Source: a virus
Virus record (IMG/VR): IMGVR_UViG_3300044611_000404
Location: 1-30,264 of that record
Direction: 5' to 3' (one strand)
DNA length: 30,264 bases
Shown here: piece by piece, positions 20,006 through 29,430 of the stretch
How the letters are laid out: each line of letters opens with the position of its first letter
Position numbering within the stretch: the stretch's first letter is position 1
Notes under the pieces: generated by a model
What the model was told of the DNA's origin: nothing
The model's database searches: none
What the model saw: only the letters and a program-made list of their open reading frames with translations
Translations under genes and position numbers: made by a program

Positions 20006-21468
20006 GGTGTGGGTGTTAGACCGCCATCTGGGGTATAATCAAAAGAAGAACCGGGCGGAATAGGCGGTAGTGGTGATGCTGGTTTTTCTTCTATACTAAC
20101 TAAAGTTCTTTGTTTATATCCAGTTTTCCCATATCTATTAAGAACGCCTTGTTGATAGAGGTTATAATCCTGCTGGTATTCATTCATTTTATCTTCTAAA
20201 ACTTCATTAATTGCCTGTTTAACAATCTCTCGATTTGTAGAAATGCTTTTAATATCACCACCAAAACGCTCTAAAATACGCATAGCATCTTGTTCTGTAA
20301 GAACACCACCCCCAAGGATTACTCCCTTAAACGCGCCTAATAATCCTTGTTGTCTAGCCACAGACAAACCAAGTGTTTTTTCATCTTCAGTCAGTGGCTG
20401 TTTTGTAATAGATGTTTTGATAAGAGCCGATACAGCGGTAGCGGCTTTATCAAGACCTGTCGATAAGGTTCCCACTCCTTCAGTATATCTTTTTAATTGT
20501 TTAATAGAATTTTCCTGAGCAATTAGTTTATCACTTAATTTTTGAAATGAAGGAGCATCTAAAAATGCATTAACATCACCCGGAGATACTGGTGAAAATT
20601 TACTTAAATCTGTTGGTGTAAATACGCCCTTTGCGTCTACAGTACCAATCTGTCCTTTATGCTTCCCTCTATTTGCTCTAACCGTTGGTATAGGATTAGC
20701 CCCAGAAATAGAATCTGCCATGATTGGACCAGCAGAATAAGATTCGCCTACTTCGCGGCCACCAGTGGATAAGACTGATGCGTAACGTTCTGTAGCTTCT
20801 TGGGAACCCGCTGGATATAAACCAGCGGCTATCTCAGCAGCTACAACCGCACTTGCATTTTGCATGGCCGTTGTTGGTTGAGCTTCAGTTGCTGCTGCTT
20901 TTTTAGCATTAGCTCTATTTAATGCTACCTGTGACTTTAATTCATCTTGCTTTAATCTTTCTGTGGTCTGCGCCATATATTGATTCTGGGCCATCATATT
21001 AGCTTCTGGTGAACCAAGTGTTTGCCCATCAGCACCCATATAGCTAGACTCACCGCCACTTGCACCATAGCGCATAAGTATGTCAGCGGCTTGTGTCTTA
21101 TCCATCTCTCCCTTAGCAACATTTGCCATCTTAAAAAAGTTTTCTACACCACCTACGGCTTTCATGCCAGCTTTAATGGCCTTTGTGTCGTTAGGGTCTT
21201 TAATACCAACTGCTTGCAATATATATGGATTTGTTGTTCCAAGATTTTGAATAAACGCAACGCCATCATCTTCTAATTTTTTTATTTCCTGCTTTTTGTA
21301 ATATGCCGCAACTCCTTTGCCAACCTCTTGCCCAAGATTAGCCAAGCCCTGCCCAATCATTTGGCTGCCTTGTGCAGCCATTTGTGCGCCAGCCAATGAC
21401 CCCCTAAGGATGGGGCTATAGTCGATTGCACCGAGCTGTGGGTTAATGCCTTGTCCAAAAGTTGCCAT
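20002..21468 (-). CDS. Internal virion / ejection-type protein
   Basis: A 488-residue protein. The N-terminus includes NPQLGAIDYSPILRGSLAGA (9-28), a pattern seen in phage internal virion proteins, followed by long helices (GQGLANLGQEVGKGVAAYYK at about 42-61) and Ala-rich segments, and ends in a Pro-rich tail. Role as a helical ejection protein is inferred from size, helical composition and position between two other virion genes. ATGA overlap with the following gene. Confidence 0.6.
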   Translation of the reverse strand: MATFGQGINPQLGAIDYSPILRGSLAGAQMAAQGSQMIGQGLANLGQEVGKGVAAYYKKQEIKKLEDDGVAFIQNLGTTNPYILQAVGIKDPNDTKAIKAGMKAVGGVENFFKMANVAKGEMDKTQAADILMRYGASGGESSYMGADGQTLGSPEANMMAQNQYMAQTTERLKQDELKSQVALNRANAKKAAATEAQPTTAMQNASAVVAAEIAAGLYPAGSQEATERYASVLSTGGREVGESYSAGPIMADSISGANPIPTVRANRGKHKGQIGTVDAKGVFTPTDLSKFSPVSPGDVNAFLDAPSFQKLSDKLIAQENSIKQLKRYTEGVGTLSTGLDKAATAVSALIKTSITKQPLTEDEKTLGLSVARQQGLLGAFKGVILGGGVLTEQDAMRILERFGGDIKSISTNREIVKQAINEVLEDKMNEYQQDYNLYQQGVLNRYGKTGYKQRTLVSIEEKPASPLPPIPPGSSFDYTPDGGLTPTP

Positions 21469-21469
21469 G

Positions 21470-22579
21470 TTATGCTAGATTAAGTTGGGATGTTTTTTGG
21501 ATGCGCCCGTTCATCCACATACGGATAACAGACTTTAACACAGGCTTATTCTTGATGAATGCCGCAAAACGCTCGCCGTGTTTTAAATATAGATTATAGA
21601 ACCACTTAGGAGCTTTTGTATCAAGCCAAGCGCGGAAGTAAAGCCATTTAGGATTGTCTTTGCCGAATACTTCACGGGCTACCCAGCATTTGCTAGCAAA
21701 TCCACCGCCAATTGCACCAAGTCCTTGAGCGAGTCCACCAATCATAGCACCACGGGCCTGTGCCTGCGCTCCCGCAAAGCCAGCCTGTGAGCCATAGATG
21801 TTGGCGTTGTAATTGCTCAGATTGGCGTTCTGACCCAAGGCCAAGTTGATACCCGCATTAGGGTCAAATAGCTGCGGCCCTTGCTGACCAGCCATACCTT
21901 GAGCAAATTGTGTCTGCGCCATGCCTAATTGTGCCGCATTTGACGGCCTGCCAAGGATGGCTTGGAAAGGGTCAGCCGAGGTCATACGATTGGCGTTAAA
22001 GGCCATTTGCGCGGCATTTACGGCCTCTTGACGACGTTGCCCCATAGCAGCCTCACGATTCATTATCTCAGCCGCTATTGTGGACGTATCGCCTACGCGC
22101 CCACGCGCCTGCCCGTACAGGCGAGCCTGCTGTTCAGCATTGCGTTGAGCCTCTGGGGATAGACGGCCAGCCGCCCCAGCACTCTGTAGGGCATATTGAT
22201 TCATGCCTTGCAGCAGGGCTTTCTGATAGGGGTCAGCGTTACGAAGGGCTTCTGTGGCTCTGCCGCCGTATTGTTCTACGTCTGCAATGTCGCGCATCCT
22301 CTGCTGAGAAAGAGCGTCCATCTGCATCTGATTGGCTTGCTGGGTAGCTTGGGCGTTAAGGTCTAGCACCCCACGTTGGCCGCCGCCGCCCATTAAATAT
22401 GTATTTAGGTCAGCTAGGTTAAGTGCCGCATATTGAGGACGATACATCTGCTCGCTCTGCAATATCTGATTCTGCAAGGCTGGGTCAGCCATGCTCCGCA
22501 TATAATCGAGCGCAGACTTGCCGGGGTCGATAGGAGTGGGGGCTGCTGGAGCCTGTGGCATTGAAATCTTAGAACCCAT
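21470..22579 (-). CDS. Virion protein with conserved C-terminal domain
   Basis: A 369-residue protein. The first 290 residues are low-complexity, Gln/Ala/Gly/Met-rich and helical (NQMQMDALSQQRMRDIADVE, etc.), ending in a Gly-rich membrane-like stretch (IGGLAQGLGAIGGGFA). The last 75 residues form a compact domain, CWVAREVFGKDNPKWLYFRA (298-317) and WFYNLYLKHGERFAAFI, which I recognise from phage virion proteins, often at the C-terminus, function unknown. Probably an internal or tail-tip structural protein. Confidence 0.7.
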   Translation of the reverse strand: MGSKISMPQAPAAPTPIDPGKSALDYMRSMADPALQNQILQSEQMYRPQYAALNLADLNTYLMGGGGQRGVLDLNAQATQQANQMQMDALSQQRMRDIADVEQYGGRATEALRNADPYQKALLQGMNQYALQSAGAAGRLSPEAQRNAEQQARLYGQARGRVGDTSTIAAEIMNREAAMGQRRQEAVNAAQMAFNANRMTSADPFQAILGRPSNAAQLGMAQTQFAQGMAGQQGPQLFDPNAGINLALGQNANLSNYNANIYGSQAGFAGAQAQARGAMIGGLAQGLGAIGGGFASKCWVAREVFGKDNPKWLYFRAWLDTKAPKWFYNLYLKHGERFAAFIKNKPVLKSVIRMWMNGRIQKTSQLNLA

Positions 22580-22597
22580 GATAGATAGTATTAAATG

Positions 22598-23140
22598 TTA
22601 GTAGAGACGCTGTGGCCCTTGGCGGGAACTTACCTTGTTACCACCATACGGGTTTTGCTGCATAGGCTGCTGTGCATAGCCGCCGTATCCAGCCATAGGT
22701 TGCTGTTGAATCTGTGGCACTTGATAATTGGGAACAGCTTGAGGCCCCATTCCAGCAGGAGCAGCTTGATATAAACCTTCAGTACCATTTGCAACAGCCG
22801 CAGCATATCCCTCTGTAAGTTTATAGCTAGATGGGTCGTATGGAGCATTAATGTCTTGCTGTGTCATTTTAGACATATCTGGGTAAACATTTTGGCCTGA
22901 AGGTGTCATTGCCATACCCAAACGACCTTGCGGAGCATAATTAGGCACAGACTGTCCGCCGCCGTATCCTTGCATACCACCAGACATAGCCATTCCCCCA
23001 GCCATAGGAGAAAATGCCCCATATTGCGGCGCATACATCCCAGCAAAGCCCGTCTGCTGGTCTTGCTGCTGCATAGGAGCCATCTGCGGCATCTGCATCT
23101 GCCCCATAGATTGTTGCTGTGGAAATGTATTAGAACCCAT
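22598..23140 (-). CDS. Gln/Gly/Met-rich low-complexity protein
   Basis: A 180-residue protein rich in Gln, Gly, Met, Pro and Tyr, with repeated QMPQM, GYGG and QQQPM patterns throughout, so it is largely disordered. It sits between two virion genes and overlaps the next gene by 11 nt. Its coding status is supported by position and continuous frame; its composition suggests a virion linker or chaperone-like role (guess). An AGGA 7 nt upstream of the ATG fits an SD. Confidence 0.6.
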   Translation of the reverse strand: MGSNTFPQQQSMGQMQMPQMAPMQQQDQQTGFAGMYAPQYGAFSPMAGGMAMSGGMQGYGGGQSVPNYAPQGRLGMAMTPSGQNVYPDMSKMTQQDINAPYDPSSYKLTEGYAAAVANGTEGLYQAAPAGMGPQAVPNYQVPQIQQQPMAGYGGYAQQPMQQNPYGGNKVSSRQGPQRLY

Positions 23141-23465
23141 GATTTATCCTATGTTGTAGTTTGTAAAAGTCGTAGAAGCGAGGAATTGGCTTGTTCTTGA
23201 AATCTCTGCGCCAACCAATTCTTGAGAGCGGAAAAGGGATTTTGCTGTACATAATGCTAAGGGCATTAGGGCCAACACATAGCTCAATCCACCAAGCATC
23301 CGCATCTTGCGGTTCCACCCATTCCTCGTATCTTTCAACCAAGCACGGCCTTGCAAGAGCAAGCATGGTAGGTTCAGAATAACAGAAGCCTCGCTCCAAA
23401 TACATCCCATGAAGCCGAGGAAAGTCAGGGCCGTATAGAGCAATTGCATCTTGGATGGCTCCCAT
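23130..23465 (-). CDS. Conserved hypothetical phage protein
   Basis: A 111-residue protein with many aromatic residues (RGFCYSEPTMLALARPCL; ADAWWIELCVGP; FPLSRIGWRR). The arrangement (Cys-Tyr-Ser-x-Pro, Trp-Trp, then a short strand) resembles a small phage protein common in virion modules of podoviruses; function unknown. It overlaps its upstream neighbour by a single base (TAATG at 23465). Confidence 0.6.
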   Translation of the reverse strand: MGAIQDAIALYGPDFPRLHGMYLERGFCYSEPTMLALARPCLVERYEEWVEPQDADAWWIELCVGPNALSIMYSKIPFPLSRIGWRRDFKNKPIPRFYDFYKLQHRINHGF

Positions 23466-24148
23466 TAAGTAGCAATTATCCCGTGAGTGCGTAGCTTGGC
23501 AAGTAGAGCGTTTACTTTGTTCTCTAAAGCATTTACAGAAGCAAGCACCGTTGATTCATCTACCGTGTCTGAACCAACAATGCTAGAAGTCACCGTAACA
23601 TTAGCTTCAGCCGCAGCTTGAGTTGTAAGAAGCTGAACACCATTAACATCCTTATAGAATTTAGCCGTAACAGACCCAGAAGCATTGGTGGCCTTAAAAT
23701 ACCCTGCTGTTAATTCGTTGCTTGTAGAAAAAGTGATGTCTCCACCAGCGGCAACAAACCCTGTAGATTTCTGGAAGGTTTTGCCCGTTGCATCTGTATT
23801 ATCCATGATAACAAAGAAGTCTTGGGCAGGAGATGCGCCTAATGATGCCGCCGACACCGTAATGGCCGCCGAAGCATTGGTGATAGCTATGCCAGCCCCA
23901 GCCGTTAATACGCCTTTAGTAAACCCTGTGCCATTGCCAATAAATAACTGACCGTTTGTGCCTGATTCTAATTTGGCTTCGCCAATGCCGCCGTCTATTA
24001 CAATAATTGCACCAGACGCTATGGCAGTACCTTGGGCATTATTCACTGCGCCAGACGCAAATGTAGCACCATTAACAGCATCGTTTAGTTTAAGTGCCGT
24101 TACTTGATTGCCGTCAGCAAATGTGTTCCCTGTCGTCAGAATAGCCAT
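23465..24148 (-). CDS. Tail fibre-like structural protein
   Basis: A 227-residue Ala/Gly/Thr/Val-rich protein with repeating strand-turn patterns typical of fibres: ALKLNDAVNGATFASGAVNN, NGQLFIGNGTGFTKGVL and VSAASLGAS. The last 40 residues contain a likely trimeric coiled coil (TVLASVNALENKVNALLAKL). It is probably an adhesin subunit or adaptor next to the tailspike. Few charged residues in the centre fit a beta-rich fibre shaft. Confidence 0.65.
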   Translation of the reverse strand: MAILTTGNTFADGNQVTALKLNDAVNGATFASGAVNNAQGTAIASGAIIVIDGGIGEAKLESGTNGQLFIGNGTGFTKGVLTAGAGIAITNASAAITVSAASLGASPAQDFFVIMDNTDATGKTFQKSTGFVAAGGDITFSTSNELTAGYFKATNASGSVTAKFYKDVNGVQLLTTQAAAEANVTVTSSIVGSDTVDESTVLASVNALENKVNALLAKLRTHGIIAT

Positions 24149-24160
24149 AGGGGTAGTATA

Positions 24161-26320
24161 TCAGTTGTTATTTACGGTTGTAATGGTTCCAGAGGTGTTG
24201 GTATTGGTAATTGTTGTGCCGCCGCCAATAGCGGTGTTATTAACAAACTTACCAACATTAACAAAATCTGTTTCACAATATGTAATACCAAGGCTAAAAA
24301 ACACATTATTTGCCACAATAAGATTGTTCATCTTCTTTCCAGTTAAATAATATATTCTAATCCCTTCATTATTAGAGGCTTGTTGCAAATAAAAAGTATT
24401 ATTGCAAATTGAAACATTATTGGAGGCATTTAAGGTTCTTCCACTAGATGAACTGGCTCCAGAGCTAACAATCCCTCGACAAAATTGATTAACGGTTTGT
24501 TGGAAAACATTGCCAGAAATAGTTAAACCTTGTGAATCATCAATATCTAACATACTTGCTGCATGGGGATTTAATACATAGTTGTTGGTTAAAGAACAAC
24601 GAGTACACCAATACATCTTAATATTTCCAATTTGTCCTCCCAAATAATTGCAATCGTATATAAAATTACTTGAAACATGAATTTCCTCGTTTACATATGC
24701 GGTCTGATTATATTCATCATCTAATGCAATAGAATTTGAATTTGTTGTAAAAATTTGATTGTTAGATATTTTAATGTTTTTACTATTAAATACAACAATG
24801 CCCCTAAATCCAAAACATCTAGTTGGTTGTGCAATTAATGTTCCCGTAGCTGATGCAGCAGGAGTTCCAAGCATTGTGTATGTGTAAGTTGATGCGCCCG
24901 TAGTAACAATATCAGCTTCAATGTTGTATAGTGCTGCATCTCCACCAGTAGCACCAGAATGTAAAATAGCTACTGGCAATCCAACCGTTGAGGTAATACC
25001 GTGAGGACTGGTTGTAGTAACCGTAGCGGTAGTGCCAGACCTTGTAATACTAGATATGGGGATAGTTGCGGCAATATATGTAGTTCTTCCCAAAACAATG
25101 TTATTAGCAATAATGCCGTTCTGTGGTTGTGCAGCAGCACCATTGGTAATTACAGCAATAGCATCATCTCCACAACCATCAAAAACATTGTTTTCAATCA
25201 AAAATCCATCGCCATCCATAACATGACATCCATCTCCCATAGTATCCTTAAAATAATTATTAGAACAAACAAATCCTTTAACATAGGGGGAACCCAGACC
25301 GCTTGCACTGTTTACTTGAACACCCCAATCAGTTGACCGCTCTATACGACAGTTCCGAATGGTGGTGTAATCTGAACCAATAACAAAATGAATACCACTG
25401 CTGCGGCGATATAAACCATAAGCATTAACCCATAGATTATCAAAAGTGATAAATGAACAGCTAGATGGAACAGAAAACGTTCCCTGATTCATATTAGTGC
25501 AAAACAACTGCGCTTGATTGCCGTATACTAAAACATTAGTTAATGAAGCTGGTAAAGAAAACCCACCAGTGTGCATATATTTCCCCGACGGAAAATACAA
25601 AGATTTGTTAGATGATAGAGCAGCAAGGGCATTAACAATAGAACTAGTGTCATCTGTTGTTCCATCCCCAGTAGCTCCATAATCTTTTACGTTAATAGTT
25701 TGTGCAGAACGATTTGCTAGAGAAATAGCCGCAGAACCACCTGTAGCCGTATAGGTTCCTGCTCCTAATGTTGTCTGTCCTGTGCCGCCGTTGGCTTGCG
25801 GCAGCACCCCCGTTACTTGACTTGTTAGATTAACACCACTTAGAGTGCCGCCAAGGGTTAAGTTTCCACTAGAAGTAACTGTTCCAGATAGCGTTATGCC
25901 ATTGACCGTTCCTGTTCCTCCTACGCTTGTTACAGTGCCGCCAGATGATGGAGAACTATTTGTCACCGTAAAACTAGGATAGGTTCCGCTGACAGAGATG
26001 CCTGTGCCAGCAGCAATGGCTACAGTTTGGTCGGGCGCACTATTGGTAATGGTGAGCGTGCCGCTAGTGGTAATTGGACTACCGCTCACTGTAATTCCAG
26101 TGCCAGCAGTTGCTGCTACGCTAGTAACAGTGCCTGTACCAGAGGCTGTAGATGCAATCGTTACCCCGCTAGTGCTTCTAGTAACAGTGACATTAGCCCC
26201 CGCCAGAATGTTCATCTGGGTGTCTTCCATCATCCTATTCAAACGAATAGCTGTGGCCTCATTGGTTTCCCAATTAGCCTTGTCGTCAGACCAAGTGTAT
26301 CCTGTTTGTAGGTCAGACAT
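24161..26320 (-). CDS. Tailspike with pectate-lyase-like beta-helix
   Basis: A 719-residue protein. Residues 1-35 may be the virion adaptor (TGYTWSDDKANWETNEATAI). Residues 40-200 consist of Ser/Thr/Gly repeats like TVTSVAATAGTGITVSG and VLPQANGGTGQTTLGAGTY, found in phage fibre shafts. From 210 on comes a right-handed parallel beta-helix: the pectate-lyase entry motif VKDYGATGDGTTDDTSSI (211-228), then many short strand repeats with Asn ladders (CSNNYFKD, ENNVFDGCGDD, ANNIV). Such spikes bind, and often cleave, host surface polysaccharide; catalytic residues cannot be assigned here. It overlaps the next gene by TAATG at 26320. Confidence 0.88.
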   Translation of the reverse strand: MSDLQTGYTWSDDKANWETNEATAIRLNRMMEDTQMNILAGANVTVTRSTSGVTIASTASGTGTVTSVAATAGTGITVSGSPITTSGTLTITNSAPDQTVAIAAGTGISVSGTYPSFTVTNSSPSSGGTVTSVGGTGTVNGITLSGTVTSSGNLTLGGTLSGVNLTSQVTGVLPQANGGTGQTTLGAGTYTATGGSAAISLANRSAQTINVKDYGATGDGTTDDTSSIVNALAALSSNKSLYFPSGKYMHTGGFSLPASLTNVLVYGNQAQLFCTNMNQGTFSVPSSCSFITFDNLWVNAYGLYRRSSGIHFVIGSDYTTIRNCRIERSTDWGVQVNSASGLGSPYVKGFVCSNNYFKDTMGDGCHVMDGDGFLIENNVFDGCGDDAIAVITNGAAAQPQNGIIANNIVLGRTTYIAATIPISSITRSGTTATVTTTSPHGITSTVGLPVAILHSGATGGDAALYNIEADIVTTGASTYTYTMLGTPAASATGTLIAQPTRCFGFRGIVVFNSKNIKISNNQIFTTNSNSIALDDEYNQTAYVNEEIHVSSNFIYDCNYLGGQIGNIKMYWCTRCSLTNNYVLNPHAASMLDIDDSQGLTISGNVFQQTVNQFCRGIVSSGASSSSGRTLNASNNVSICNNTFYLQQASNNEGIRIYYLTGKKMNNLIVANNVFFSLGITYCETDFVNVGKFVNNTAIGGGTTITNTNTSGTITTVNNN

Positions 26321-28494
26321 TATACTTTAGAATTGATGCCTTGGTCAGTGAGTTGGGCGGATATTTTGATAGTGCGGATTTTAGGGCGGCCAATAGTTGG
26401 GGCTAATACAAACTGACCGCCATAGCCACGAACATTCCCAACTCTGCCACGCGCCGAAGCATCTTCCGATATAGGCAATGTTTCGCCTAACATAGTGGAA
26501 AGAGAGTCCAAGAATTCTGAGCTATCTGGATTTTCTGTTAAGAACGCAATCTGCACATCTGAAACATTACTGTCAGAGCTTTGGGCTTGTAGCTCAAAGG
26601 AATTAAAGCGTTTTCTATCCATTGTGCCGCCTGTATATTGGCGGGTCTTTAATTCAGAATTAATTGGATAATAAGCGGCTGTTCCACCAATCTGTAGGTT
26701 TACAACGTCCCTATCGTCTTCGCGGTAGTCTAGGATATGGATGCCGCCGTCTTTATTAACAGCATACAGACTATTAAGGCCGCCAGCTCCTGCCCTAATA
26801 AACTCACGCACATTCCAACCATTCTGTTCAATAATGTCTAATGACTCCCAGCCTTGATTAAGGAAGTTATAGATAAAGATAGCGTTATTCTCTGTCGATG
26901 TATCTAACGGCACAGCAATGTAATAGCGATTGTCGTGATAGGTAGCTACACAATTTGCAATATAGTCTGGGTTAATGCGTTGAATAAGCGGATTGATAGC
27001 CTCGCTCATAGGAATAGATGCGCCCCGCAAATTATATAAATCCTCAAAGTTGACAGAATATACGCCGTTGTCGGACAAGAAGAAGATTTGATTGCCCACT
27101 TGCACCACAGTTTTGCGAGCAATACAACCTACTTCACGGGTTACCTCTTGCACCGATACGTCCTTTAGAGGTTGGCTTACGCCGCGAATAAGATGGATAG
27201 TGTTGCGATTGAACACTACAACATTATCTTCGGCAAACGGCTGGATAGCAACAACAAAGTCGGCTCCGCCAGAGGCAATGCGGAAATTGTTCTCAATCTG
27301 GTCGTAGGTGTTCTGGTCAAGAATATCGGACGCAATAATCTCATCCGTAATGTTTCTGCTGGTGATGGTGGGGCTGCCGCTGCTGCCAGCCATTGTATAG
27401 TAATAGGGCATCCAGAGCCGTCTCTGATGATAGATAGCCCACGGGGGCGCAGGCATGTGGGTAAAACCAGCCCCAGCACTTTGCGGCGAACCCAACACCA
27501 CTGTAGCCCCTGTAATGTTATCGGCTGTAGCAAAGAACGTAAATGTATTAGCACTTGCCGTTGTAATAAAATACTCTGACAAGTTATTTAGATTGGTTGT
27601 GCCACGGTCAATAATCCTGACAGTGTTGCCTGCTACCAGCCCATGCGCTGTTTCGCTAATAGTGACAACGCCGTTGGCAATAGCACAATTAGCTGAAGCC
27701 GTTAATGTTAATGGCTGGGTGTATGCGCCATTAGATACTAATGTAAAAGCTGGGCTGCCAACAAGTGTTCCTGTAAATTGCAAGGTAGTTAAACCATCAC
27801 GGAACAAGAAAAGATAATTGAACGCCTGTAATAGATTAACGTCTGTATCTATGGTGATGCCGCCGGGATAAGTGATGGTGTTAGTAGTGGCTCCCGTGCT
27901 TACATTCACTGCCTTTACACCTGTATTGGTGGCAAGCATGATGTATTCATCATTATCAGACGTAGGGTCTGAGAACAGACAGCTACCAAATACAGCATTA
28001 ACAATGGTGTCTTCTAATCTTGGTGCGCCAACTACGGCAGTGCCAGTGGCTGTCCCAGAAATGCCTGTAATCGTAATGCTAACAGAGGTGCTATTCACCA
28101 CTGTAATAATATAATTCTGCGCTACAAAAGATGGGCTAATGCCTGTTATGCCAGAGACATACGCTAGTGTAGTGGTGGTAAAAGCATGAGCGGTGGCAAA
28201 CCCAATAGTAATAGTGGTAGACACCCTTGTTACACTATTGCCCGTTTTGTTGGCGTAGGTGTAGAACGGCAACGTCAATGCTGTGGCGTTAGTGGCAAGA
28301 GCCGCTCCAAAGTTTTGCACGCCCATGCGCGTCTGCCACGCGCCATCTAAGTCCATACGTCCATTAGTGGACAACGCTACTTCTCCCGCCTTCAATTGGT
28401 CGGGACGCAAGCGAGCGTTCATGCGAGCAAATCCCGTATCCCCTTCTTCCATAAGAGGTGTGTCTAAGGGGCCATAATTATTAAAACGCGCCAT
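26320..28494 (-). CDS. Large tail protein with FCCH-like domains
   Basis: A 724-residue protein with conserved start MARFNNYGPLDTPLMEEGDT. Two segments (about 88-155 and 265-330, the latter around VVTISETAHGLVAGNTVRII) look like repeats of the FCCH-type beta domain found in phage tail proteins. The rest is beta-rich, with a propeller-like pattern (NQIFFLSDNGVYSVNFEDLY; HDNRYYIAVPLD; GWESLDI). Size and order fit a tail nozzle or tail-hub component, similar in role to the T7 gp12 class (inference from position next to the spike). Confidence 0.7.
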   Translation of the reverse strand: MARFNNYGPLDTPLMEEGDTGFARMNARLRPDQLKAGEVALSTNGRMDLDGAWQTRMGVQNFGAALATNATALTLPFYTYANKTGNSVTRVSTTITIGFATAHAFTTTTLAYVSGITGISPSFVAQNYIITVVNSTSVSITITGISGTATGTAVVGAPRLEDTIVNAVFGSCLFSDPTSDNDEYIMLATNTGVKAVNVSTGATTNTITYPGGITIDTDVNLLQAFNYLFLFRDGLTTLQFTGTLVGSPAFTLVSNGAYTQPLTLTASANCAIANGVVTISETAHGLVAGNTVRIIDRGTTNLNNLSEYFITTASANTFTFFATADNITGATVVLGSPQSAGAGFTHMPAPPWAIYHQRRLWMPYYYTMAGSSGSPTITSRNITDEIIASDILDQNTYDQIENNFRIASGGADFVVAIQPFAEDNVVVFNRNTIHLIRGVSQPLKDVSVQEVTREVGCIARKTVVQVGNQIFFLSDNGVYSVNFEDLYNLRGASIPMSEAINPLIQRINPDYIANCVATYHDNRYYIAVPLDTSTENNAIFIYNFLNQGWESLDIIEQNGWNVREFIRAGAGGLNSLYAVNKDGGIHILDYREDDRDVVNLQIGGTAAYYPINSELKTRQYTGGTMDRKRFNSFELQAQSSDSNVSDVQIAFLTENPDSSEFLDSLSTMLGETLPISEDASARGRVGNVRGYGGQFVLAPTIGRPKIRTIKISAQLTDQGINSKV

Positions 28495-28508
28495 AGACGT
28501 ATATTACC

Positions 28509-28751
28509 TTAACAGTCCCATGCCCTGCGCGACCACCAATTAGCAGATAATTTGTTAGATGTTCCCTTGATGCCGCCAGACCTAGCGCAATAGCTTTTCT
28601 TGCGTGCGGGAGAAGATTTCTTAATTGTCATATTGGCGTCTCCAAAACGCACAATACGTTCCTGTCCATTAGCACAAGCACGCACGACAGACTTCTTGCC
28701 GCCTTGGATGTCGCGTCTAGGGCTGTTACAAGGCAAATCCCTTGGATTCAT
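28509..28751 (-). CDS. Small conserved phage protein
   Basis: An 80-residue basic protein. The pattern KSVVRACANGQERIVRFGDA followed by NMTIKKSSPARKKSYCARSG and GIKGTSNKLSANWWSRRAW is one I recognise as a conserved small gene in many phage virion modules, with no known function. Three Cys residues could bind metal. Just 2 nt separate its ATG from the stop of the preceding 49-residue gene. Confidence 0.7.
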   Translation of the reverse strand: MNPRDLPCNSPRRDIQGGKKSVVRACANGQERIVRFGDANMTIKKSSPARKKSYCARSGGIKGTSNKLSANWWSRRAWDC

Positions 28752-28752
28752 C

Positions 28753-28902
28753 TCAGCAAGCCTGACGGCTGGTGGAATAGCTCATACGGCCTTCATTATG
28801 GCTCCCAGCCTCCATAATGCGCTGTTTGGCTGTTTGGACATTAACCTGTTGCTTAGGCGGCGCGTTCTTCTTGGCTTTAGGGTTTCTTTTAGAGGCTTTC
28901 AT
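28753..28902 (-). CDS. 49-residue basic hypothetical protein
   Basis: The frame ATG at 28902 to TGA at 28753 reads MKASKRNPKAKKNAPPKQQV then NVQTAKQRIMEAGSHNEGRM and a short tail. Very basic N-terminus, helical middle. It fills the gap before the 80-residue gene with 1 nt spacing, as expected in this packed block. The overlapping plus-strand frame (28600-28929) is a shadow. Confidence 0.55.
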   Translation of the reverse strand: MKASKRNPKAKKNAPPKQQVNVQTAKQRIMEAGSHNEGRMSYSTSRQAC

Positions 28903-28921
28903 AGATTATTGGTAGGGAGGT

Positions 28922-28951
28922 GGCTTTAAAGCGTCAAATGGCCTTAAAACG
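28922..28951. repeat. Two 12-bp direct repeats, 18-bp period
   Basis: GGCTTTAAAGCG (28922-28933) and GGCCTTAAAACG (28940-28951) agree in 10 of 12 positions. The first contains the palindrome GCTTTAAAGC. They lie in the 86-bp gap between the holin-like gene and the 49-residue gene, the largest gap in the right virion block, and may be a regulator site. No clear promoter hexamers are seen beside them. Confidence 0.35.
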
Positions 28952-28988
28952 CACGGAAAGGGGGATAGAAACGATGTCTGCGACAGCG

Positions 28989-29429
28989 TTATTTAGCGGT
29001 TCTAGCCAAAGGACGGCTACCAAACCACCACATAACTGCTGTTGAAGTAGTGAATACAAAGTCGGAGATAACGGCTTCTGTGGCAGTTATACCTAGTTTA
29101 TCGCCAAATATAACACAACTTAGGGTGATTATCATGGCCCAAGTGAGGCCGGGACGGGTGAACGCCCGAAAAGCGTCCACTAACACACGGATGGCTGACA
29201 CCCAGACAGGGGTGTTGGCAGGGATGTCAATGTCCTCATTAGCCTGCTGGGACGTTGTAAAGGCCGCCAGCTCCCCCTCCGTCACCTTGAGCCGCGCCAT
29301 GCTCTCCATCTTGCGTATCTCAATGTCGGCCTCCATCCCCTTAGCTTTAACATCAGCCCACTTCTGGAATAGGCTTAGGATGCCGCCGAGTAAGCTGCCC
29401 CCTAATGCGCTGCTGATGAAGCTAAACAT
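28989..29429 (-). CDS. Holin-like membrane protein
   Basis: A 146-residue protein. An N-terminal Gly-rich hydrophobic segment (FISSALGGSLLGGILSLF, 3-20), a charged helix (25-60), and two C-terminal hydrophobic segments (about 93-110 GLTWAMIITLSCVIFG and 118-140 AVISDFVFTTSTAVMWWFG) resemble the 3-TM holin family linked to gene-transfer-agent and podovirus release, including the DIPANTPVWVSAIR box (about 68-81). It would control membrane permeabilisation at lysis. No endolysin is visible in the window. Alternative: another virion-associated membrane protein. Confidence 0.65.
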   Translation of the reverse strand: MFSFISSALGGSLLGGILSLFQKWADVKAKGMEADIEIRKMESMARLKVTEGELAAFTTSQQANEDIDIPANTPVWVSAIRVLVDAFRAFTRPGLTWAMIITLSCVIFGDKLGITATEAVISDFVFTTSTAVMWWFGSRPLARTAK

Positions 29430-29430
29430 A

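Noticed and set aside
29411-29430. CTGATGA on the plus strand as a second hammerhead core
   Set aside because: No GAAA element or pairing stems nearby, and it is antisense to the holin-like start.
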